Source of the DNA: JAPLDP01 sp964628285
GTDB taxonomy: Bacteria > Bacteroidota > Bacteroidia > Bacteroidales > JAGONC01
DNA: 16,226 nucleotides
Direction: 5' to 3'
Assembly: GCA_964628285.1 (NCBI GenBank)
Contig: CAZVNP010000060.1
Coordinates: forward strand, 1 to 16,226
Shown here: positions 1 through 7,993 of the stretch, piece by piece
Layout: every line of letters starts with the position of its first letter
Position numbering within the stretch: the first letter of the stretch is position 1
Notes under the pieces: generated by a model
Seen by the model: only the letters and a program-made list of their open reading frames with translations
Told to the model about the DNA's origin: nothing
Databases searched by the model: none
Program-made: the position numbers and the translations under genes

Positions 1-96
1 GATTTCCAATCTCCTGAAATTAATTTGATTCGAAAGTTTGATTATAAATTAATCAATGAGTATATTAATAAATGGAAAAAAAAAGAAAATAACTAA
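1..96 (+). CDS. C-terminal end of an upstream gene, function unknown
   Basis: Only frame 1 is open from the window edge; the other two forward frames reach stops within the first 30 bases. It encodes 31 residues, lysine- and asparagine-rich at the end (KWKKKENN), and stops with TAA at 94-96. The GTG of the DUF1016 nuclease follows after 8 bases, so the two are probably in one operon. The position suggests a type I restriction accessory gene or hsdS, but the residues match no family I recognise. Confidence 0.55.
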   Translation, partial: DFQSPEINLIRKFDYKLINEYINKWKKKENN

Positions 97-104
97 TATA
101 GAGC

Positions 105-1202
105 GTGAAAAACAACAATATAACCAAAGATTATCAGCCCTTTCTGCTGGAGATAAAAGAGAAGGTTATTACAGCCAGGTATCAGGCAGTCCTTGCTGTG
201 AATAGCCGATTGATCCACCTTTATTGGGAAATCGGAACCTATATTCTGGCTCAGCAACGGTTACAAGGGTGGGGAGGCAAAGTTATTGATCAACTTTCCA
301 GGGACTTAATGGAGGCATTTCCGGATATGAAAGGATTTTCTATACGAAATCTTAAGTATATGCAAAAATTTGCTAAAGAATTGCCTGACCGTTTAATTGT
401 GCAGCAGCTTGCTGCACTAAATATCATTGAAATTAAAAATCAGTCCTGTGCTATCAACTACGAGTTGTTTGTGCAGCATCCTGCTGCACTTTTACCATGG
501 GCACATAACATGGTGTTGATGGATAAGGTAAATAACCCGGAGGAACGCCTGTTTTATGCTCAAAAATCCATTGAAAATGGTTGGTCACGAAAAGTAATGG
601 TACATCAGATCGAGAATAACTTATTCAGTCAGCAAGGGAAAATTACCAGTAATTTCCCAAAAACGTTACCTGCACCTGTATCAAAACTGGCAAGGGATAC
701 TTTTAAAGATACTTACATTTTTGATTTCATAAAAATTGATGAAAAGTCCCTGGAAAAGGACCTGGAAGATGCTCTGACCAGTCAGATTACCAAATTTTTA
801 CTCGAAATGGGTGTGGGCTTTTCATTTATCGGCAGTCAATACCACCTTGATGTTGGTAACCAGGATTATTACCTTGACCTGTTGTTTTATCATATCCGTT
901 TACATTGCTTTGTGGTGGTAGATCTGAAAATCGGGGATTTTAAACCGGAGTATGCAGGTAAAATGAATTTTTATCTTACTGCGGTGGATGAGCAACTCAG
1001 GCAAGAAGATGATCAACCAAGTATAGGTATAATATTGTGTAAGCAGGCCAACAAAATAATCGCTGAATATGCAATTCGGGATATTCAAAAACCAATAGGT
1101 ATCGCGAAATATAAAATCATTAAAAATATTCCTGCCGATCTAAGGGATTTCCTTCCCACCAAATCGGAACTGAAAAAATCAATAATAATTCAAGATGAAT
1201 AA
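105..1202 (+). CDS. DUF1016/YhcG-type PD-(D/E)XK nuclease domain protein
   Basis: The 365-residue protein has the two-part DUF1016 layout. The N-terminal helical (winged-helix-like) domain carries the LYWEIG motif near residues 39-44 and a FSIRNLKYM segment near 79-87. The C-terminal domain is PD-(D/E)XK-like, with D258 and a D273-L-K275 active-site strand followed by the KPEYAGKM helix. The family is known from type I restriction loci and defence islands, and a DNA-processing role is inferred from the fold; the substrate is not established. The start is GTG at 105, and no ATG gives a better N-terminus. Residues about 99-129 hold an insertion relative to family members as I remember them, which usually run directly from an IVQQ-like segment into PWGHN. 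This insertion is bounded by two near-identical palindromes. The stop overlaps the next ORF by 8 nt. Confidence 0.88.
   Translation: MKNNNITKDYQPFLLEIKEKVITARYQAVLAVNSRLIHLYWEIGTYILAQQRLQGWGGKVIDQLSRDLMEAFPDMKGFSIRNLKYMQKFAKELPDRLIVQQLAALNIIEIKNQSCAINYELFVQHPAALLPWAHNMVLMDKVNNPEERLFYAQKSIENGWSRKVMVHQIENNLFSQQGKITSNFPKTLPAPVSKLARDTFKDTYIFDFIKIDEKSLEKDLEDALTSQITKFLLEMGVGFSFIGSQYHLDVGNQDYYLDLLFYHIRLHCFVVVDLKIGDFKPEYAGKMNFYLTAVDEQLRQEDDQPSIGIILCKQANKIIAEYAIRDIQKPIGIAKYKIIKNIPADLRDFLPTKSELKKSIIIQDE
399..489 (+). repeat. Pair of identical-arm palindromes flanking an in-frame insertion
   Basis: Two inverted repeats, at 399-417 and 471-489, have the same perfect 8-bp arms (GTGCAGCA / TGCTGCAC) and differ only in a 3-nt loop (GCT versus TCC). 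Their starts are exactly 72 nt apart, so the segment between them is 24 codons in phase. The flanking bases also match (TT before, T or TA after). Each is translated as VQ-x-x-AAL. Removing one repeat plus spacer would restore a family-like IVQHPAALLPWAHN sequence. Confidence 0.75.
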
Positions 1203-1335
1203 CAATACTATCACATATTCTGAATGGATGGATTCCCAGGAAACCGCTTTATTCTTTCATGAGAAACTCTATAATTATTATTTAGATAAGGAAACCGATC
1301 GGGAAGAGCGGATTGAGGAAATCAAAAAACGCTGA
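1195..1335 (+). CDS. Small ORF resembling the HsdR N-terminus (46 aa)
   Basis: An ATG at 1195 overlaps the end of the DUF1016 gene by 8 nt and opens 46 codons ending in TGA at 1333-1335. The product begins with ITYSEWMDSQETAL. The hsdR product in this window begins with IIHYSEWTDSQLPAL, and 19 of 24 bases match across the YSEW-DSQ stretch. The rest is charged (DKETDREERIEEIKKR) and has no nuclease or helicase motifs. It may be a real small accessory protein sharing the HsdR N-terminal segment, or the remnant of a second hsdR copy. The close coupling to the upstream gene favours translation. The end of the ORF also forms the left arm of a 9-bp hairpin. Confidence 0.5.
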   Translation: MNNNTITYSEWMDSQETALFFHEKLYNYYLDKETDREERIEEIKKR

Positions 1336-1385
1336 TTACGGGTTCAGCGTTTGAAACCTTTACAGTTTCCTTACCAAGGGTAAAG
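1327..1385 (+). other. Tandem hairpins between the small ORF and the HAD gene
   Basis: A perfect 9-bp inverted repeat lies at 1327-1335 and 1344-1352 (AAACGCTGA / TCAGCGTTT) with an 8-nt loop; its left arm contains the TGA stop of the small ORF. Immediately downstream, CTTTAC (1358-1363) pairs with GTAAAG (1380-1385) and encloses CCTT-acc-AAGG (1369-1379). No U-run follows, so a classical intrinsic terminator is not clear. It could be an attenuator or processing element within the operon. Confidence 0.4.
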
Positions 1386-1411
1386 AATGAAACAAAAATA
1401 ACATAGCAGCC

Positions 1412-2263
1412 ATGGTTGCAAGACAAATCAAAATAGCCATCGCATACGACTTCGACGGCACCCTGGCACCCGGCAACATGCAGGAGCATTCTTTCATACC
1501 GGATCTTGGCATCGGCAAAACGGCATTCTGGGAGGAAGCTAGCCGGATTGCCGTCGAAAATGACGCAGATGAGATACTGACCTACATGCAACTGATGATC
1601 AGGAAAGCCAATGAGAAAGGTGTGCCGGTGACGCGACAAGCCTTTTTGGAGCATGGAAAGGACATGAAATTTTTTCCGGGAGTCGATACGTTTTTTGATA
1701 GAATTAATGAATTTGCTAAAACAACAGAAGTCAAAATTGACCATTACATCATCTCTTCAGGCATTCGCGATATTATCAATGGGTCATCCATTTCCAGGTA
1801 TTTTAAATACATTTTTGCTTCGGGCTTTATCTTCGACGCTGACGATGTGGCTATCTGGCCGGCGTTAGCCATCAACTATACAACTAAAACCCAATATCTC
1901 TTCCGGATCAACAAGGGTATATTAAATTCCTACGACGATTCACAGATCAATAAATTCGTGGAATATGATAAAAGGCCCCTGCCGTTCCCAAATATGATCT
2001 ATATCGGTGATGGGGAAACGGATGTCCCGGCCATGAAAATGATCAAATACCAGGGTGGAACTTCAATAGCGGTGTATGACCCGGCAAAAAGAAAAAAGAA
2101 AGACAGACCTTCCCCAAAACAAATATGCGAAAAGCTCATTAAAGATCAACGTGCCGATTTCATTGCCCCGGCGGATTACAGGGAAGGATCGAAACTCGAT
2201 CTGATCATCAAATCATTAATATTAAAAATAAAAGCGGAGCAAAAACTCGCAGAGTATAAATAA
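1412..2263 (+). CDS. HAD-superfamily phosphatase in a type I restriction locus
   Basis: This 283-residue cytosolic protein has clear HAD motifs: motif I D13-F-D15-G-T with the nucleophile and acid/base aspartates, motif II IISSG with S115/S116, and motif IV G-D200-G-E-T-D204. About 100 residues of largely helical sequence between motifs I and II fit a C1-type cap. The fold predicts Mg2+-dependent phosphate hydrolysis; the substrate cannot be read from the sequence. The ATG at 1412 places motif I at the usual distance from the N-terminus. It lies between the DUF1016 nuclease and hsdR on the same strand, with only 47 nt before the hsdR ATG, so it is likely cotranscribed with the restriction genes. 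The C-terminal tail is lysine-rich. The family is secure; a role in restriction is only inferred from position. Confidence 0.88.
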   Translation: MVARQIKIAIAYDFDGTLAPGNMQEHSFIPDLGIGKTAFWEEASRIAVENDADEILTYMQLMIRKANEKGVPVTRQAFLEHGKDMKFFPGVDTFFDRINEFAKTTEVKIDHYIISSGIRDIINGSSISRYFKYIFASGFIFDADDVAIWPALAINYTTKTQYLFRINKGILNSYDDSQINKFVEYDKRPLPFPNMIYIGDGETDVPAMKMIKYQGGTSIAVYDPAKRKKKDRPSPKQICEKLIKDQRADFIAPADYREGSKLDLIIKSLILKIKAEQKLAEYK

Positions 2264-2310
2264 CACTATATGACTCTAAATATCTTAAGATCAAATCAAT
2301 GGAATAATAA

Positions 2311-5122
2311 ATGAGAGACAGCATTATACACTATTCGGAGTGGACCGATTCGCAGCTTCCGGCATTGAACCTTCTGCGAAAGCTTAATAATAAATGGTTA
2401 AGCCAGGATGAAGCCATCAAACAAAGAGGAAACATCCTCTCCNNNNNNNNNNNNNNNNNNNNNNNNNNNNNNNNNNNNNNNNNNNNNNNNNNNNNNNNNN
2501 NNNNNNNNNNNNNNNNNNNNNNNNNNNNNNNNNNNNNNNNNNAACCAAACCAAAAACGAAGGCATTCCCAGGCTGTATCATTACGCGCAACTGTTACTTT
2601 CCGTACAACCCAATGAAGTAAAATATGCCGTCACCGGGACAGGGGCAAAGTTCTGGTCAATGTGGAAAGAAAAGGTGGAAACCGAGGTTGAGAAGATAAT
2701 CAAAAGTGAAATCAATGGTATTGGAGCAGAAGACCGGTTGCCCACGGCACAGGATTGTGCTCTGTACAGCTTATGTCGCCCTGAACGGTTGATGGAATTG
2801 GTCTATAAGTTTATCGTGTATGATGGGCCGGTAAAAAAGATTGCCCGGTATCAACAGTATTTTGCCGTACAGGATACACTGGCCCGGGTCAGGCATTTTA
2901 CACAGGACAGCATACGACGCGGCGGTGTGATCTGGCATACCCAGGGTAGTGGCAAGTCTCTCACCATGGTCATGCTGTCAAAGGCGCTGGCATTAGACAA
3001 AGCCATTCAAAATCCCCGGGTCGTCATCGTCACCGACAGAATAAACCTGGATAAGCAAATCTTCAAGACTTTCAATAATTGCGGAAAGAATGTGCATAAG
3101 GCCAGAACCGGCAGCAACCTGATCCGGCTGCTCGAAGATAAAGGCAATGAAATCATTACCACGGTCATTGATAAATTTGAAACAGCACTGAACCGGATGG
3201 ATTTTATGGATGACTCCCCAAATATATTTGTCCTGGTGGATGAAAGCCACCGGAGTCAGTTTGGTGTGGCCCATGCAAAAATGAAAAGGATGCTGCCCAA
3301 TGCCTGTTACATTGGTTTCACCGGCACACCGTTGATGAAAAAAGAAAAAAATACGGCTAATAAATTCGGAGGATTCATTCATACTTATACCATTGACCAG
3401 GCTGTTGCAGACAAGGCAGTGGTCCCTTTACTTTATGAAGGCAGATCTGCAAAGCTGGACATCAATAAATATCAGATCGATAAAGGATTCGACCGGCTGG
3501 CGGAACCTTTGTCGGAATATGCCGCCAAGGATCTGAAGAAAAAATTCTCGACCATAAGCCGGATCTACGAATCACAGCAGGTGGTTGAAGAAATTGCATT
3601 TGATATCTCGAAACATTTCACAAAGAACTGGCAGGGCACCGGTTTCAAGGCCCAGCTGGCAGTGCCGAAAATCAATACGGCCATCCGTTATCAGGAATAT
3701 TTTGAAAGCCAGACCAATCCCGAATTGAAAATAAATACCGCTGTCGTATTTACCCCACCCGATTCAAGGCAGGATCATGAGGATATCTGGGATGATCCGC
3801 AGGGAACAGGCCTGAAATATTGGAATAAAATCCTCCAGAGGTATCATTCCCAGGATGAATATGAGGATTATATTATTTCTAAGTTTAACGACGATGATGA
3901 CGAAGTGGAGATCATCATCGTGGTAAGCAAGTTACTGGTGGGATTCGATGCACCAAGAAATACCGTATTATATCTGGCCAAGCCGTTGAGAGACCATGGA
4001 TTGCTACAGGCTATCGCCCGGGTCAACCGTATATTTGAGGGAAAAGAATTCGGCTATATCATCGATTACGTTGGGATACTGGGCAAACTGGATGAAGCAT
4101 TGAATGATTATAGTGCTTTGGACGGGTTTGAGGAGGAAGATCTGACTTTGACGGTAATCGATATAAAAGATGAAATAAAAAAATTGCCTGTCCGGCATGA
4201 ACAGGTGTGGGCGCTTTTTGAGGATGTGAACCGGAAAGACAATGAAGCTCTTGAAAGATATTTGAGCGACAAGGACATCAGAGATAAATTCTACGAATTG
4301 CTTTCCATCTATGCAAGGACACTTCAAACAGCGCTCGCTGCCGATGAATTTTATAAAATGTTCAGCGATAATAAAATTGAATATTTTAAAAACCAGTTTA
4401 AGTTTTTCCAGTCTTTGCGGAGCAGTGTACAACAACGTTATGCTGAGATAATAAACTACAAAGAATATGAATCGAGGGTGAAAAAATTATTGGATACACA
4501 TATTCAGGCCGATGGAGTGGTAAAAGTCACCAAAAGGGTAAATGTGTTCGACAAACAGCTTCGTCACGAAGAATTATTGAGTGAGGGTAAGACCCCGGCT
4601 TCGGTCGCCGATCAGATTGCCCATGAGATGAAGAGGACGATAACCGAAAACATGGATAAGGATGAAGCATTTTACAGAAAGTTTTCGGAAATGATCGAAG
4701 AAACCATCCGTTTGTTTAATGAGGGCCGGATGGATGAAAAAAACTATTTAGATCACATAATGGGCATCCAAAGGGATTTTTCAACCGGAAGTCAGGAAGG
4801 CATTCCCGACAGTGTAAAGGATGATCCAAGGGCAAGAGCTTTTTTTGGGGCCATTAAATCCATTATTGAAGGCAGATTAGATAAAGATGAAACTCAGGTG
4901 TATTCTGAGAAAATGGCTCAGGCCGGCAGGGATATTTCCACTATCATTGAAAAAATGGTCATAAGGGATTGGAAGAAGAATATCGACGTACAAAAACAGA
5001 TGGAAAATGCCATCGAAGATTACTTATATGCTAATCGCAGTGTTTTCGGGTTCGAAATGACCTTTGGCGACATTGACCAAATCCTTCCCGGATGCATGAA
5101 AGTGGCTATTAACAACTATTGA
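2311..5122 (+). CDS. hsdR: Type I restriction endonuclease subunit R, interrupted by an assembly gap
   Basis: HsdR is the ATP-dependent translocase and nuclease of type I restriction enzymes. The ATG at 2311 opens 44 residues typical of its N-terminus (HYSEWTDSQLPALNLLRKL, QRGNILS), then 100 N follow. Sequence resumes with GIPRLYHYAQLLLSVQPNEV, normally a few hundred residues into the protein, so the PD-(D/E)XK nuclease domain is hidden in the gap. Helicase motifs are intact: Walker A GSGKS at 2945-2959, DESH at 3239-3250, a TGTP motif near 3320, GFDAP near 3940 and motif VI QAIARVNR at 4007-4030. A long helical C-terminal domain follows, for assembly with HsdM/HsdS. The frame before and after the gap differs, but the N run is probably a placeholder, so this is not evidence of a frameshift. 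The stop TGA overlaps the next ATG. Confidence 0.9.
2443..2542. other. Assembly gap (100 N) inside hsdR
   Basis: Exactly 100 undetermined bases, a conventional placeholder for a scaffold join of unknown length. From the usual layout of HsdR, considerably more than 33 residues should lie between the two sides, including the nuclease active site. The true gap is therefore probably several hundred bases. Confidence 0.95.
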
Positions 5123-5826
5123 TGGAACACACAGTTAAATACGGAAGGACGGTCATTGCATACGACCTGACCCGGACAAACAGGAAAACACTCGCTATTG
5201 AGGTGTACCCTGATCTGTCAGTGCATGTTATTGCACCTGTTCACGCCTCAATTGATAGTATTGAGGATAAGTTGGTCAGGAGAGGATCATGGATCGTTAA
5301 ACAATGGCAATTTTTCGAGTCGTTCCTGCCCAGGACACCTGAGAGAGAATATATTTCGGGAGAGACGCATCTTTTTTTGGGGAAAAGATACGTTTTGAAA
5401 ATTCGGACCGGCGATACAAATGAAGTTAAACTAAAAGGGAACGAACTTTTTATATTCATGCGGGAAAAAATAAGCGGCGCCAACCCAAAGCATATACTGG
5501 CCCGCTGGTACAAATTACACTCGGAAAAGATCTTCGCAAAACATCTTCAGGAGAATTATAAATCTTTCGAAAAATTCAACCTTGCACTTCCGGAATTGGA
5601 AATAAAAAGGATGAAAAAAAGGTGGGGCAGTCTTACACCTTCCAATAAGCTTATTCTCAACCCCGAGCTGATAAAAGCCCCCGTAAAATGCATCGATTAT
5701 GTGATCATCCATGAACTCTGTCATCTGGTCAATCCCAATCACGGCAAAGAATTTTATCAGCTTCAAAAAAAGATGATGCCCGACTGGAAGAGATGGAAGG
5801 ATAAATTGGAGAGTATTTCGGCATAA
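5122..5826 (+). CDS. YgjP/DUF45-type zinc metallopeptidase (HExxH)
   Basis: This 234-residue protein shows the YgjP/SprT-like layout. An N-terminal beta-rich region (residues about 1-110) is followed by the conserved RMKKRWGSL segment and the zinc site H197-E-L-C-H201, with a third histidine at H207 in NPNHGKEF. The family is predicted to be zinc-dependent proteases; members are often found downstream of hsdR, and their role there is unclear. The ATG at 5122 shares its A with the hsdR stop (TGATG), giving translational coupling. A TTG at 5119 could add one residue but is a less likely start. The whole motif set is intact. This is the last gene of the restriction operon; an AT-rich gap follows. 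Confidence 0.88.
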   Translation: MEHTVKYGRTVIAYDLTRTNRKTLAIEVYPDLSVHVIAPVHASIDSIEDKLVRRGSWIVKQWQFFESFLPRTPEREYISGETHLFLGKRYVLKIRTGDTNEVKLKGNELFIFMREKISGANPKHILARWYKLHSEKIFAKHLQENYKSFEKFNLALPELEIKRMKKRWGSLTPSNKLILNPELIKAPVKCIDYVIIHELCHLVNPNHGKEFYQLQKKMMPDWKRWKDKLESISA

Positions 5827-5972
5827 AGAATTGAGATATATAATTCCCCTATTTTCAGGACAGAATCTCTTTATTTCTATTTTTTACAATTATTATGTTA
5901 ATTATTGAAACAAATTCCAATTAAATTCGTTTCTATTTCGTAATATTGCAATAAAATTGTAAAAATAAAGAA
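5827..5972 (+). promoter_or_regulatory. AT-rich gap, likely promoter region of the AbiL pair
   Basis: These 146 bases between the metallopeptidase and the ATPase gene are very AT-rich and contain no ORF. They probably carry a promoter for the following two genes, because the spacing is far larger than inside either cluster. The closest match to the Bacteroidota -7 element (TAnnTTTG) is TAATATTG near 5941, but no TTG lies at the proper upstream distance, so no promoter can be fixed. There is no clear terminator stem for the preceding operon. Confidence 0.35.
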
Positions 5973-7253
5973 ATGATATTTGAATTTAAGGTAAAAAATT
6001 ATCTCTCTTTCAAAGATGAGGTAACGTTTAGTTTTGAAGCAACACGGGACAAGCATTTGGAAGGACACCATGTTGTTGAAGTAAAGCCGGGTATCAGAAT
6101 ACTAAAGCTTGGAATGGTGTATGGGGCCAATGCATCGGGAAAAAGTAACCTTCTGGAGGCGTTCGGTTTTATGTATCGATTTTGGTTCAAATCGACAGAA
6201 AATAAAGATGAAAAGACCGGCCTAATCCCTTTTTTACTTGATGACACTTCCAGAAACGAACCTTCAGAATTTTCGCTGATCTTTTTCATCAATATTCAAA
6301 AATATGTTTATTCTCTCAGATTGACAGATTCAGAAGTCATTTCCGAAACCCTGGTCAATTATCCCGGAGCACAACCTGCAGAAATATTTTCAAGAAAGAA
6401 TGATAAGGGTGTTTCAAACATAAGATTTAACAGGAAATTCAAAATAGACCCTGTTGCCGAAAAAGAAATAAAAGTCAAGTGCCTTAGCAACATGTCTCTT
6501 TTTGCAGCATACAATAAAGTAAATGTACAGGTTGCTGAAATGGATGCAGTTGTTGATTGGATGAAATATCATATTATAGGCAAGATTGGGCCCGAAACTT
6601 CGTCAATGGAAGCTGATACAAAGAAATTACTTTTAAAGAACAGTTTATTGAAAGATGACATCTTGAAATACCTGTCAGAAGCCGATTTCAATATTAGTGG
6701 GATCGATATTAAATCTAAAGAAAAACCGGTTCCTGAAGCTTTGATTTCATTCTTTGAAAAATTCAAGATGCCGGCAGATGCGCTTGAAAAATTACAAAAA
6801 GAAGGGATACTATTGGTTTCGTCGATTAATTTTAATCATAAAATATGGAATAAAGAGGGGGAGGCCTGTAATTATGATTTGCCAGAAACTCTTGAATCCA
6901 GGGGAACCATGCGCACCATGGGACTTGCCGGCACCATCATTCAGGCAATAAATCAAAACGCATTTCTGTCTGTTGATGAAATCGATACCTCCATCCATCC
7001 CAAACTTATCGAATTTATCATTGAACATTTCCTCAAACGGTCGGAAACCTCACAGTTACTGTTTACGACACATTATGACGGTTTATTGGAAGAAGAAGAT
7101 CTGCTGCGTAAGGACAATATTTGGTTCACTAACAAAAGAAAAGACGGTTCAACCGAACTATACTCACTATCCGACTTCAAAGGCACTGGCAGGATCAGCT
7201 CTTTGCAAAAAGCCTATAAATACGGTAAATTTGGAGCTGTACCGAATATCTAA
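5973..7253 (+). CDS. AbiLi/RloA-like AAA ATPase
   Basis: This 426-residue ABC-type AAA ATPase begins MIFEFKVKNYLSFKDEVTFSFEA, the usual start of the AAA_15/AAA_21 family. The Walker A is G51-A-N-A-S-G-K57-S58, the Walker B LSVDEID has D335 and E336, and the switch histidine is H367 in TTHYD. A central region of about 200 residues with mixed strands and helices separates the two halves of the nucleotide-binding domain. With the RloB-like gene 11 nt downstream it matches the two-gene AbiLi/AbiLii abortive-infection system and the RloA/RloB pairs linked to type I restriction loci. The ATPase is thought to sense infection and control its partner, by analogy with other ATPase/Toprim pairs such as OLD and PARIS. 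The gene appears intact. Confidence 0.87.
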   Translation: MIFEFKVKNYLSFKDEVTFSFEATRDKHLEGHHVVEVKPGIRILKLGMVYGANASGKSNLLEAFGFMYRFWFKSTENKDEKTGLIPFLLDDTSRNEPSEFSLIFFINIQKYVYSLRLTDSEVISETLVNYPGAQPAEIFSRKNDKGVSNIRFNRKFKIDPVAEKEIKVKCLSNMSLFAAYNKVNVQVAEMDAVVDWMKYHIIGKIGPETSSMEADTKKLLLKNSLLKDDILKYLSEADFNISGIDIKSKEKPVPEALISFFEKFKMPADALEKLQKEGILLVSSINFNHKIWNKEGEACNYDLPETLESRGTMRTMGLAGTIIQAINQNAFLSVDEIDTSIHPKLIEFIIEHFLKRSETSQLLFTTHYDGLLEEEDLLRKDNIWFTNKRKDGSTELYSLSDFKGTGRISSLQKAYKYGKFGAVPNI

Positions 7254-7314
7254 GAGTATTTAACATGGGGGCCGAAAACAAAAATTCAGACAGCCAAAAC
7301 CAGGAATATATATT

Positions 7315-7872
7315 TTGGGGGAGGGTCCCACGGAACAATATTACTTCACTCACTTAAAAAGATTATTTAGATATACTTGTACAATCAAACCACATTTCTT
7401 TGATAATCAAAGCATCAGTGATTTTGATAAAAGAATAAAAAAAGAAAAACTGCTGAGTGCAAAAATTACTGTAATATACGTGTTTGACAAGGATGTGTCA
7501 TCACGTAATCAAAAAGAGAATGAAAAATTAGTCAAGATTCAACATAAATATAGAAATAACAAAGGGATTATATTTTGCGATAGCATGCCTTCCATTGAAT
7601 ATTGGTTTCTGCTTCATTTTAAAGAAACATACCCAAATTTCCATCACAGTGAGCAAACTATAAATGAATTAGTCAAATTTATTCCGGATTACGCCAAGAC
7701 AAAGGATTTTCTCGAGAAAGAAAATTGGGTAAGAGACATGTCGATAGAGAAAGGCAGTATAAAAAAGGCCATGACCAGGGCGAAGAAGTCCTGTTCCGGT
7801 AATGGATCTTATTCCAAAATCTATAAGGCATTTGAAAAATTAAATGACACAACAAAGCCATCCATGCAATAA
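7315..7872 (+). CDS. RloB/AbiLii-like Toprim-type protein, start apparently frameshifted
   Basis: The in-frame part encodes 185 residues if read from the TTG at 7315. It contains the Toprim-like signature GEGPTE right at the start, FDKD (D58, D60) and PSIEYWFLLHF, as in RloB/AbiLii proteins, presumed nucleases activated by the partner ATPase. The frame stays open upstream to a TAA at 7261 and reads RKQKFRQPKPGIYIL directly before GEGPTE, which is the expected first beta strand. The only good start, ATG 7265-7267, is one base out of that frame. It sits in a run of five G (7267-7271), and one more G would give an N-terminus beginning MGGRKQKFRQPKPGIYI. The TTG start would lose the first strand, so I think the gene truly starts at 7265 and carries a one-base deletion, real or from sequencing. 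Confidence 0.8.
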   Translation: MGEGPTEQYYFTHLKRLFRYTCTIKPHFFDNQSISDFDKRIKKEKLLSAKITVIYVFDKDVSSRNQKENEKLVKIQHKYRNNKGIIFCDSMPSIEYWFLLHFKETYPNFHHSEQTINELVKFIPDYAKTKDFLEKENWVRDMSIEKGSIKKAMTRAKKSCSGNGSYSKIYKAFEKLNDTTKPSMQ

Positions 7873-7922
7873 TCCTTTAAATTTCCTCCGGATTATCTCA
7901 CTAACCATTTTTAACAATTGAG

Positions 7923-7979
7923 AATTGAACCATAGAACATTGGGCTAAGAAACCGGAATTCCATCCGGCAGGCGGATGG
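7923..7979. repeat. Non-coding repeat copy A with terminator-like hairpin
   Basis: The gap between the convergent RloB gene (+) and the SLATT partner gene (-) holds two short blocks, 7923-7938 and 7962-7972, that recur at 10418-10433 and 10444-10454. The first block differs at one base in 16; the second (CATCCGGCAGG) is identical. The spacing between blocks differs (23 versus 10 nt), so this is a family resemblance, not a clean duplication. Confidence 0.5.
7961..7979. terminator. Hairpin between convergent genes
   Basis: Perfect 7-bp stem CCATCCG / CGGATGG with a 5-nt loop (GCAGG), placed between the 3' ends of two convergent genes. There is no strong U-tract on either side, so it may act as a weak bidirectional terminator or simply be part of the repeat. 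Confidence 0.4.
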
Positions 7980-7993
7980 GATCCCACCATCAT

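Noticed and set aside
1322..1744. Antisense ORF across the 5' end of the HAD gene
   Set aside because: It lies opposite the HAD motif I coding region, is Cys/Phe/His-rich and has no family resemblance.
2311..2616. Frame change across the N gap as a possible hsdR frameshift
   Set aside because: The run is exactly 100 N, a conventional placeholder of unknown true length, so the frames on the two sides cannot be compared.
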